Shown here in pieces: positions 1 through 6,457 of a stretch of DNA of 8,209 nucleotides (positions are counted from its first letter, which is position 1; each line of letters opens with the position of its first letter). This DNA comes from Proteiniphilum sp. UBA4084 (GTDB lineage: Bacteria > Bacteroidota > Bacteroidia > Bacteroidales > Dysgonomonadaceae): contig DFYK01000005.1 in the NCBI GenBank assembly GCA_002383605.1, forward strand, positions 1 through 8,209, given 5' to 3'. The position numbers and the translations under genes are program-made. The notes under the pieces are model-generated. The model did no database searches and was not told the DNA's origin. It saw nothing but the letters and a program-made list of their open reading frames with translations.

Positions 1-648
1 ATGAATACCCGCCTTCAGGTGGAGCACCCCATTACGGAAGAAGTGCTGGGAATCGATCTGGTAAAAGAACAAATTCATATCGCCAACGGAAAAAAACTTC
101 GATTGACCCAAAAGAGATTGCATCAAAGGGGACACGCGATAGAATGCCGCATATATGCCGAAGATCCGGAAAATAATTTTGCTCCTTCACCCGGCATCAT
201 CCGTCATATTCAGACGCCAGAAGGCATTGGCGTACGGGTAGACAGTTATATTTACGACGGATATGAAATACCGATTTACTACGATGCCATGATCGGCAAA
301 CTGATTGTCTGGGCCACCAGCCGTGTATATGCGCTCGAACGGATGCGACGCGTGCTTTACGAGTACAAAATCACCGGCGTGAAGACGAACATCGATTACC
401 TCCGGCGTATTATGGATACACGCGATTTTGAACAGGGAAATTATACCACACATTTTATTGAAGACAACAGCAAGAAACTGCAGGAAAGTACGGAGAATGA
501 CAATGAAATAGAAGATATGGCCATCATTGCTGCCTATATCGATTATATCGTGAATAACAATGATGCACCTTCCTCTGCTCAGGCCGACAATCTTCCGATA
601 AGCAGGTGGCGCGCTTTTGGTAAACAAAAAGGAGTATTGAGAATATGA
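1..648 (+). CDS. accC: Biotin carboxylase subunit of acyl-CoA carboxylase, C-terminal part (5' end outside window)
   Basis: This subunit uses ATP and bicarbonate to carboxylate biotin on the carrier protein. Only the last 215 residues are present. The Met at base 1 is an internal codon, equivalent to residue 289 of E. coli AccC, and not the start. The catalytic loop MNTRLQVEHP (1-10) aligns with MNTRIQVEHP of AccC, so R4, Q6, V7 and E8 match R292, Q294, V295 and E296. R50 in HAIECRI matches R338. YYDAMIGKL (93-101) and GVKTNI (126-131) complete the C-terminal domain. The protein runs about 55 residues beyond the end of E. coli AccC. This tail has an acidic, probably helical segment and ends SRWRAFGKQKGVLRI. 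Such tails are seen in propionyl-CoA-carboxylase-type subunits. The stop overlaps the next start by 4 nt (ATGA, 645-648), suggesting translational coupling. Function is secure; acyl-CoA specificity is set by other subunits. Confidence 0.93.
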   Translation: MNTRLQVEHPITEEVLGIDLVKEQIHIANGKKLRLTQKRLHQRGHAIECRIYAEDPENNFAPSPGIIRHIQTPEGIGVRVDSYIYDGYEIPIYYDAMIGKLIVWATSRVYALERMRRVLYEYKITGVKTNIDYLRRIMDTRDFEQGNYTTHFIEDNSKKLQESTENDNEIEDMAIIAAYIDYIVNNNDAPSSAQADNLPISRWRAFGKQKGVLRI

Positions 649-1148
649 AAGCGAAGACTGGCAGCAGAACATGTGAAGTAGAAATGATATCGAAGGATGG
701 AAACAGGGTCGAGATCACTGTAGACGGAAAACTATACGACATCGACGTGGTCATGTCAGAGAACGGTTTTTGTTCCATTCTGCACGGAGGACGCTCTTAC
801 AATGCCGAATCGGTACGTCATTCCGAAGGAAAATATACCATCACCACAAATTTTCGTTATTTTGATATCGAACTGTCTAGCCCACAAAAGAAATATTTAA
901 GGGGACGACAACAGATCATGGATGAGGTGCAGGAGACCATTACCTCCCCCATGCCGGGAAAAATAGTCAAAATCATGGTTTCCGAAGAGATGGAAGTGAA
1001 ACAGGGCGACCCCCTCATTGTGGTAGAGGCGATGAAAATGCAGAGTACCTACACGGCAGCTCAAAATGCCATCGTGGAGAAGATACATGTGGAAGAGGGT
1101 GATTCCGTAATTCGTGATCAGCTTCTCATCTCATTTAAAACGAATTAA
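645..1148 (+). CDS. Biotin carboxyl carrier protein of acyl-CoA carboxylase (biotin/lipoyl domain)
   Basis: This 167-residue soluble protein carries biotin between the biotin carboxylase and the carboxyltransferase. The C-terminal biotinyl domain (about 95-167) starts at ITSPMPGKIVKI and contains the motif VVEAMKMQ. K131 (codon 1035-1037) is the lysine expected to be biotinylated, 36 residues from the C terminus as usual. Residues about 9-88 are rich in predicted beta strand (EVEMISKDGNRVEITVDGKL at 11-30) and lack the Ala/Pro-rich linker of E. coli AccB. I infer they are a counterpart of the BT barrel that links the two catalytic domains in single-chain propionyl-CoA carboxylase alpha. The ATG at 645 is supported by GGAG at 631-634 and by the 4-nt overlap with the upstream gene. 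Downstream, a 12-nt gap separates it from the carboxyltransferase gene. The biotin carrier role is secure; the BT assignment is by pattern only. Confidence 0.9.
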   Translation: MKAKTGSRTCEVEMISKDGNRVEITVDGKLYDIDVVMSENGFCSILHGGRSYNAESVRHSEGKYTITTNFRYFDIELSSPQKKYLRGRQQIMDEVQETITSPMPGKIVKIMVSEEMEVKQGDPLIVVEAMKMQSTYTAAQNAIVEKIHVEEGDSVIRDQLLISFKTN

Positions 1149-1160
1149 CATCAAGGAACA

Positions 1161-2693
1161 ATGACACTTCAGGAAATATATAAGGCTTTCGAAGAGAAAA
1201 ATAAGGCAGCCGAGTTGGGCGGCGGAGCCAAAGCAATAGAGAAACAAAAGGAGTCTGGCAAGTTGACAGCCCGTGAAAGGATAAAACTTTTGTTGGATGA
1301 CGACACATTTGTGGAAATAGACAAATTTGTATTGCACGAGTCGCATGATTATGGCATGCAGGAGAAACGCATTCCCGGCGATGGTGTGGTAAGCGGCTAC
1401 GGAAAAATAGACGGTCGCCTGGTCTATGTATATGCCTATGACTTCACCGTGTTCGGAGGCTCCCTGGGCCGCTCAAACGCACAGAAGATCGTGAAGGTGC
1501 AAAAGCTGGCCTTAAAAAACGGAGCTCCTGTTATCGCGCTGAACGATTCGGGGGGTGCCCGCATTCAGGAAGGAGTGGCCTCGCTGAGTGGATATTCCGA
1601 TATTTTTTATCAGAATATCAAAGCATCGGGTGTAGTTCCGCAGATTTCAGCCATACTGGGCCCCTGTGCGGGGGGCGCCTGTTACTCTCCTGCACTGACC
1701 GATTTTATTTTCATGGTGAAGGACAAGAGCAACATGTTCGTGACCGGTCCCGATGTAGTGAAAACAGTCACGCACGAAACATTGACGAAGGAAGAATTGG
1801 GTGGTGCCAGTGTACATGCAACTAAAAGCGGTGTGGCCCATTTCGTGGGAAGCGATGAAGAAGAAACATTGATGATGATTCGGGAATTGTTGAGCTTTCT
1901 TCCATCCAACAACATGGAAGATCCTCCGATCGTTCCCACAAAAGACAGCATTGTTCGCGAATCGCCCGAATTGCAGAAACTGATTCCCGACGATACCAAT
2001 CTACCCTATGATATCAAGAAACTCATTGAAGAGGTGGCCGACGAGAATTACTTTTTTGAAATCATGCCCCAGTTTGCACAAAACATTGTGATCGGTTTTG
2101 CACGACTGGCAGGCCGTTCGGTGGGTATTGTCGCAAATCAGCCTGCTTATCTGGCCGGTGTACTCGACATCGATAGTTCCGACAAGCAGGCTCGATTTAT
2201 CCGTTTCTGTGATTGCTTCGACATTCCGCTGATTACCTTCGTGGATGTCCCGGGATTTCTTCCCGGGCGTGATCAGGAACACAATGGCATCATCCGTCAC
2301 GGAGCCAAGATTGTGTATGCCTACGCCGAAGCAACCGTGCCCAAGATCACCCTCATCACCCGCAAAGCATATGGCGGCGCATACATCGTCATGTCCTCAA
2401 AAGAGTCGGGATCCGATGTGAATTTCGCTTACCCCAATGCCGAGATTGCCGTGATGGGTGCCGCAGGGGCCGTCAACATCCTCTACCGTTCTTCCAACGA
2501 GGCAGAGCGGCAGCATGCCGTGGAGGAATACAGTGAACTGTTTTCAAATCCTTACCGCGCTGCAGAAAAAGGATTTATTGATGAAATCATCCTGCCTAAA
2601 TCCACCCGGTCCAAACTTATTCAGGCATTGGAAATGACGGCCAACAAAACAGAATCCAATCCGCCCAAGAAACACGGAAATATGCCGTTGTAA
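1161..2693 (+). CDS. Acyl-CoA carboxylase carboxyltransferase (beta) subunit, propionyl-CoA carboxylase type
   Basis: This 510-residue cytoplasmic enzyme transfers the carboxyl group from carboxybiotin to an acyl-CoA, giving methylmalonyl-CoA from propionyl-CoA or malonyl-CoA from acetyl-CoA. The length fits the PccB/MmdA family (about 510-530). The family start is seen in GKLTARERIKLLLD (33-46). The N-terminal crotonase-fold half carries LNDSGGARIQEGV (127-139) and GPCAGGACYSPA (167-178). The C-terminal half carries FVDVPGFLPGRDQE (360-373), RKAYGGAYIVMSSK (401-414) and AEIAVMGAAGAVNIL (427-441). G406-A407 match the second oxyanion pair of this family. The residue two after that pair, I409, is an Asp in actinobacterial PccB and human PCCB. 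An AAGGAA run lies only 2 nt before the ATG. With the two upstream genes it makes a carboxylase rather than a sodium-pumping decarboxylase, because no membrane subunit is present here. Family is secure; substrate is uncertain. Confidence 0.92.
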   Translation: MTLQEIYKAFEEKNKAAELGGGAKAIEKQKESGKLTARERIKLLLDDDTFVEIDKFVLHESHDYGMQEKRIPGDGVVSGYGKIDGRLVYVYAYDFTVFGGSLGRSNAQKIVKVQKLALKNGAPVIALNDSGGARIQEGVASLSGYSDIFYQNIKASGVVPQISAILGPCAGGACYSPALTDFIFMVKDKSNMFVTGPDVVKTVTHETLTKEELGGASVHATKSGVAHFVGSDEEETLMMIRELLSFLPSNNMEDPPIVPTKDSIVRESPELQKLIPDDTNLPYDIKKLIEEVADENYFFEIMPQFAQNIVIGFARLAGRSVGIVANQPAYLAGVLDIDSSDKQARFIRFCDCFDIPLITFVDVPGFLPGRDQEHNGIIRHGAKIVYAYAEATVPKITLITRKAYGGAYIVMSSKESGSDVNFAYPNAEIAVMGAAGAVNILYRSSNEAERQHAVEEYSELFSNPYRAAEKGFIDEIILPKSTRSKLIQALEMTANKTESNPPKKHGNMPL

Positions 2694-2810
2694 GGGGATG
2701 CCCCATGTGTGTATCAAATTAAAAAATGATTCAAGTATTTAGTTTACAATATTTTAAAACTTTGTTTGGACTTTTCCATTGAAAAGAGAAGAGCCATTCC
2801 TGTTTTTTTG

Positions 2811-2818
2811 TATCTTTG
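2811..2818 (+). promoter_or_regulatory. Bacteroidota-type -7 promoter box upstream of the cobalamin riboswitch
   Basis: TATCTTTG matches the Bacteroidota primary-sigma -7 consensus TAnnTTTG exactly. It lies about 11 nt before the first paired base of the riboswitch P1 stem (2829), so transcription from it would start just before the aptamer. I find no TTTG at the expected -33 position (about 2786-2792); the nearest TTG is at 2779-2781, too far upstream. This is predicted from motif and position only. Confidence 0.6.
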
Positions 2819-2828
2819 CCCTCAGAAA

Positions 2829-3053
2829 TGTTGGTGTTATCTGTTCCATTTCGGCTTCGGAACAGGTAATGAAAAGGGAATCAGGTGAAAGTCCTGAACA
2901 GACCCGCTGCTGTAAGCTCCGCTTACGTGCTGAACAAAACACCTTTTGCCACTGAATAGGCACCCTGCTCCAAAAAGGAGAAGTCCGACGGACAATCAGG
3001 GTGGTTTCGGGAAGGCGTTCAGACACGGGAGTAAGTCAGAAGACCTGCCAACA
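2829..3053 (+). ncRNA. Cobalamin (B12) riboswitch aptamer, class-I-like
   Basis: This RNA binds a cobalamin and controls the uptake genes that follow. P1 pairs TGTTGG (2829-2834) with CCAACA (3048-3053). P2 is an 11-pair hairpin, 2837-2847 with 2859-2869, including one T-G wobble. The conserved core follows: GGGAATCAGGTGAAAGTCCT from 2876, with GGG (2876-2878) pairing CCC (2903-2905) and CAGG (2882-2885) pairing CCTG (2893-2896), then CCCGCTGCTGT. The P5 arm is GTAAG (2912-2916) with CTTAC (2922-2926), presenting loop CTCCG (2917-2921). The B12 box GCCACTG is at 2948-2954. A peripheral three-way junction is closed by CACCCTG (2961-2967) with CAGGGTG (2997-3003) and holds hairpins 2968-2980 and 2983-2993. 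The 3' core, GGGAAGGCG and AGAAGACCTGCC, ends at 3049. All pairings were read by eye. The aptamer is complete and points at the downstream btuB-like gene. Confidence 0.95.
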
Positions 3054-3169
3054 GATTCATTTTAGTTACATGGCTTTCGGGGAATAAAGCATGAAGACGA
3101 CACGCAACTACTTTTCTCATCCCGTGTTTCATTTTCAGCATGCTTTACCGGAATAATTCGGTATAGATG
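3054..3169 (+). promoter_or_regulatory. Riboswitch expression platform with P13, antisequestor and start-codon sequestor
   Basis: Three structures here share strands. P13 pairs CAT+GCTTT (3069-3071 and 3073-3077, G3072 bulged) with AAAGCATG (3086-3093). Its loop contains CGGGG (3078-3082), which can pair with aptamer loop L5 CTCCG (2917-2921) using four Watson-Crick pairs and one G-U. The antisequestor is a perfect 9-bp match between TAAAGCATG (3085-3093) and CATGCTTTA (3139-3147). The sequestor pairs 3139-3150 with 3159-3169, with one T-T mismatch (3145/3164) and a bulged G3142, and buries the start codon at 3167-3169. Ligand binding should favour the L5-P13 contact, block the antisequestor and so let the sequestor hide the ATG. 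No T-run follows any hairpin, so translational control is more likely than termination. The logic is inferred from complementarity, without energy calculation. Confidence 0.7.
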
Positions 3170-5227
3170 AATTCTTTAAAACTGATATTATTTTGTCTGA
3201 TTGCGGTTATTCTGCCAGGCATTACTTATTCTGCGCGACCAGTCGCATCCATCCGACCTGTGGCTGGTGGAATGGATCTGGCCGACAGCCTTTTTCTGCC
3301 TGAAGTAGTAGTATCAGCAAAGGTCCAGCGGGAGATTATTCCCGCACAAAAGCTTTCGGGGGATGAGCTGAAAGGGTTGAACAGCTTTTCAGTAGCCGAT
3401 GCCATCCGTTATTTCTCCGGCGTCCAGATTAAGGATTACGGTGGCATTGGGGGATTGAAGACAGTGGATATCCGCAGCATGGGCAGCAACCACATGGGTG
3501 TTTTCTATGATGGCATTCAACTGGGTAATGCCCAGAACGGGCAGATCGACCTGGGCAAATACTCACTCGATAACCTGGAGTCGGTTACCCTCTATAACGG
3601 CCAGAAGAGCGAGATTTTTCAATCTGCACGCGATTTTGGATCTTCCGGTTCTATCTATCTCCGCACGCGCTATCCCCGTTTCGAAAGAGATAAAACCCAT
3701 AATATCAGGGGAATCCTCCGTACCAGTTCGTTCGGATTAATCAATCCCTCTCTTTTGTGGGAGCAGAAGCTCTCTACCTCGCTCTCTGCAACTTTTAACA
3801 CGGAATGGGTATCGGCAAACGGCAAGTATGCATACCGCTACAGACGGATCCACCCCGTCACACACGAGGTGGTTTACGACACCACGGCCACCCGGGAGAA
3901 TGGCGATGTGAATGCCTTGAGGCTCGAAGGAGGATTGCATGGCTTTGTGCCTTCCGGAAACTGGAACCTGAAAACCTACTTTTATTCCTCGGAACGGGGT
4001 ATTCCCGGAGCCATCGTGAATAATGTATGGAAGCGCTCACAGCGGCAATGGGACTGGAATTTCTTTACCCAGGGTTCGTTCCTGAAATCGGTCTCACCAA
4101 GGTATGATATCCTGGTAAACGCAAAATATGCCCATGACCGGATGAGATACCTCAATCCTGACACCACACTGATGTATATCGACAATTCCTTCACCCAGCA
4201 GGAGGCCTATCTCTCTCTGGTGAATAAAATTGCACTGCTGAGCAACTGGGATATCTCCCTGGCAGCGGACTGGCAGTGGAACGGGCTTCAGTCGGACCTT
4301 GACGGCTTCAGGGAACCCACCCGTTACACCTCCCTCATCGCGGCAGCCACAGCGGCAGATTTTGGAAGAGTCAGACTGCAGGGCAGCATCCTCGGCAGTT
4401 GGATCAACGAAAGCGCTGCGGGAGATGAACAGCGTCGCTCAGCACGAGAACAGTTCTCCCCTGCCCTGTTTCTCACCTATAAACCCCTCGATTCGCACAA
4501 CCTCCATATTCGTGCTTTTTACAAGCAGAGTTTTCGGATGCCCACCTTCAACGATCTCTACTATACCGATATAGGCAATGTAGATCTGGATCCTGAAGAA
4601 AGCTATCAATATAATCTGGGAACAGCTTATGATAAATCTTTCCGACAGGGAGTGATCCGTCATTGGGAGGTGAAGGCTGATGTCTATTTAAACAGGGTAA
4701 CCAATAAGATCATTGCAGTTCCCAAAGGAAACGGCATGTACCGCTGGATGATGACAAACCTGGGACAGGCGGAGATTAAAGGTGTCGACCTGTCGGCTTC
4801 TGCCATTTCGGAAGTGCATAAGGAGTGGTTGCTGAACCTGAGAATGACCTACACCCATCAACAGGCCCGCGATCTCACCCGGCGTCCCAACAAGGAGTTG
4901 GAGAAAATCACCTATGGCGGTCAGATTGCCTATATCCCCTGGCACAGTGGATCTTTCATAGCAGGCCTGCAGCATCGTCTCTGGCAATTGAACTACAGTT
5001 TTATCTACGTGGGTGAGCGGTATCGCTCTTCTGCAAACACGCCTGAGAATTATGAACAACCCTGGTATACCAGCGATCTGTCACTGAGCCGCTCCTTTGC
5101 CCACGAACGGTTCAACAGCAAACTCACACTCGAAGTAAACAATCTGTTCAGTCAGGACTACGAGGTGGTACTCAACTATCCGATGCCCAAAAGGAATTAC
5201 AAACTAACCCTCACCGTTGAAATATGA
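3167..5227 (+). CDS. btuB: TonB-dependent outer-membrane cobalamin receptor, BtuB-like
   Basis: This 686-residue protein is predicted to import cobalamin across the outer membrane using TonB energy. A hydrophobic signal peptide (about 1-23, cleavage near TYSA) is followed by a short linker and a TonB-box-like stretch PEVVVSAK (45-52). The plug domain (about 58-168) contains LSGDELKGLNSFSVADAIRY (63-82), VDIRSMGSNHMGVFYDGIQL (100-119) and the plug end SSGSIYLRTR (159-168). The rest, to the C-terminal PMPKRNYKLTLTVEI, alternates like a 22-strand barrel. At 686 residues, without the N-terminal carboxypeptidase-like domain of SusC proteins (about 1000 residues), it fits the BtuB class. The strongest functional evidence is the cobalamin riboswitch directly upstream and the BtuG-like gene overlapping its 3' end by 4 nt (ATGA, 5224-5227). 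The start codon lies inside the predicted sequestor hairpin, and any SD (GGAA near 3150) is weak. Receptor class is secure; the substrate comes from context. Confidence 0.9.
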   Translation: MNSLKLILFCLIAVILPGITYSARPVASIRPVAGGMDLADSLFLPEVVVSAKVQREIIPAQKLSGDELKGLNSFSVADAIRYFSGVQIKDYGGIGGLKTVDIRSMGSNHMGVFYDGIQLGNAQNGQIDLGKYSLDNLESVTLYNGQKSEIFQSARDFGSSGSIYLRTRYPRFERDKTHNIRGILRTSSFGLINPSLLWEQKLSTSLSATFNTEWVSANGKYAYRYRRIHPVTHEVVYDTTATRENGDVNALRLEGGLHGFVPSGNWNLKTYFYSSERGIPGAIVNNVWKRSQRQWDWNFFTQGSFLKSVSPRYDILVNAKYAHDRMRYLNPDTTLMYIDNSFTQQEAYLSLVNKIALLSNWDISLAADWQWNGLQSDLDGFREPTRYTSLIAAATAADFGRVRLQGSILGSWINESAAGDEQRRSAREQFSPALFLTYKPLDSHNLHIRAFYKQSFRMPTFNDLYYTDIGNVDLDPEESYQYNLGTAYDKSFRQGVIRHWEVKADVYLNRVTNKIIAVPKGNGMYRWMMTNLGQAEIKGVDLSASAISEVHKEWLLNLRMTYTHQQARDLTRRPNKELEKITYGGQIAYIPWHSGSFIAGLQHRLWQLNYSFIYVGERYRSSANTPENYEQPWYTSDLSLSRSFAHERFNSKLTLEVNNLFSQDYEVVLNYPMPKRNYKLTLTVEI

Positions 5228-6444
5228 AGAAACCGGCGCTCATCCTATACTTGTTTATCATCACACTGATTCTGGCTTCCTGCCGGAAGGATGTGGAACT
5301 GTTGCTGTCGGAGGTGACTCCCACCGATCCCGGGACATCGGCTGCCGGTCGTTATGCGGGTCTCTACCTGTTGAATGAAGGGAACATGGGAAGCAACAAG
5401 GCGACACTCGACTTTTATGATTTCGTGACCGGAAATTATCACCGGAACGTCTATGCCGAAAGAAATCCTTCCGTACCCAAGGAGCTGGGCGATGTGGGCA
5501 ACGATCTTCAGCTCTATGGTAGTCGTTTGTATGCCGTAATCAACGCCTCCAATAAGATTGAGGTGATGGATGCCCGAACAACCGAACGTATCGGACGGAT
5601 AGAGATTCCCAACTGCCGTCACATCACCTTTCACGAAGGATATGCCTATGTTACGTCCTATGCCGGACCCATAGAGATAGATCCCGAATACAAGCAGAAA
5701 GGTTATGTAGCCAGGATAGATACAGCCACCCTGCAGGTGACCGGAACATGTGTGGTGGGCTATCAGCCGGATGGCATTGCGGTATCCAACGGGAACATCT
5801 ACGTAGCCAATTCGGGCGGTTACCGGGGAGCAGGCAAGTCGACGAACTACGAAAGAACGGTCTCCGTGATATCCACTGCCACATTCAGCGAAACTGCGCG
5901 GATTGATGTGGACCTGAATCTGCACCGGATAAAAGCAGACAGCCGGGGCGATCTCTGGGTCTCCTCGAGAAGCGATTATCACGATTCCCCCTCGCGTCTC
6001 TATTTTATCGATCACCGGAAACAGGCGGTGACTGACACCATTGATCTGCCGGTCGGCAATTTCGCCATCGATGGCGATTCGTTATACCTGATTGGCATGG
6101 GTGAATCAGTCCAGGGAATAAATTATTTCTCCATCGTGAACATGACGACCAGGGAGGTGGTAAACTCCGACTTTATTACCGATGGCACGGATAAAGGATT
6201 TGAAACCCCTTACGGGATCACGGTTCATCCGGAGACAAAAGATATTTATATTACCGATGCAGGAGATTATATCAATCCCGGATATCTCTATCGGTTTAAC
6301 CGGGAAGGTAAAAAGATATGGAGTGTACAGACGGGCGATATTCCGGCCCACTTTGTGTTCCTCCCCAAAAATATCTATATGTCTCCACTTTCGTTGCATG
6401 TAAAGAGTGAGACAAGCGAAATGCTTATAAATAAACAGAACTGA
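5224..6444 (+). CDS. btuG: BtuG-like cobalamin-binding surface lipoprotein (beta-propeller, DUF5074/YncE-like)
   Basis: This 406-residue lipoprotein is predicted to bind cobalamin at the cell surface and pass it to the neighbouring receptor. In Bacteroides thetaiotaomicron, BtuG is a seven-bladed propeller that binds B12 very tightly and caps BtuB. A lipoprotein signal ends in LASC with C20 as the lipidated cysteine, followed by RKDVE. The propeller spans about 46-380 and shows repeated blade patterns: GLYLLNEGNMGS (46-57), GNDLQLYGSRLYAVI (92-106), RHITFHEGYAYVTSYAG (132-148), PDGIAVSNGNIYVANSGG (182-199), PYGITVHPETKDIYITDAG (329-347) and GDIPAHFVFL (371-380). A 26-residue tail (381-406) of unclear role follows the last blade. 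The start overlaps the btuB stop by 4 nt, so translation of the two genes is probably coupled and shares the riboswitch. The fold and lipidation are clear from sequence; cobalamin binding is inferred from family and context. Confidence 0.85.
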   Translation: MKKPALILYLFIITLILASCRKDVELLLSEVTPTDPGTSAAGRYAGLYLLNEGNMGSNKATLDFYDFVTGNYHRNVYAERNPSVPKELGDVGNDLQLYGSRLYAVINASNKIEVMDARTTERIGRIEIPNCRHITFHEGYAYVTSYAGPIEIDPEYKQKGYVARIDTATLQVTGTCVVGYQPDGIAVSNGNIYVANSGGYRGAGKSTNYERTVSVISTATFSETARIDVDLNLHRIKADSRGDLWVSSRSDYHDSPSRLYFIDHRKQAVTDTIDLPVGNFAIDGDSLYLIGMGESVQGINYFSIVNMTTREVVNSDFITDGTDKGFETPYGITVHPETKDIYITDAGDYINPGYLYRFNREGKKIWSVQTGDIPAHFVFLPKNIYMSPLSLHVKSETSEMLINKQN

Positions 6445-6457
6445 AAATTTCTACGAT

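Noticed and set aside
2694..2704. GGGG-ATG-CCCC hairpin directly after the carboxyltransferase stop as a terminator
   Set aside because: The stem is only 4 bp with a 3-nt loop and no T-run follows, so it does not qualify as an intrinsic terminator.
2956..3003. Inverted repeats between the B12 box and the 3' core as a separate regulatory element or inserted repeat
   Set aside because: Hairpins of variable length are normal at this position in cobalamin riboswitches, so this is treated as part of the aptamer periphery.
2754..3026. 90-codon open frame on the - strand in the intergenic region
   Set aside because: It overlaps the cobalamin riboswitch, whose conserved core and pairings explain this sequence on the + strand. 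The peptide resembles nothing known to me.
3085..3147. The 9-bp inverted repeat TAAAGCATG/CATGCTTTA as a transcription terminator
   Set aside because: The loop is 45 nt and no T-run follows the 3' arm. Its overlap with P13 and the start-codon sequestor fits an antisequestor better.
5245..6015. 256-codon open frame on the - strand
   Set aside because: It is a shadow of the btuG-like gene. No signal, domain or ribosome binding site supports it.
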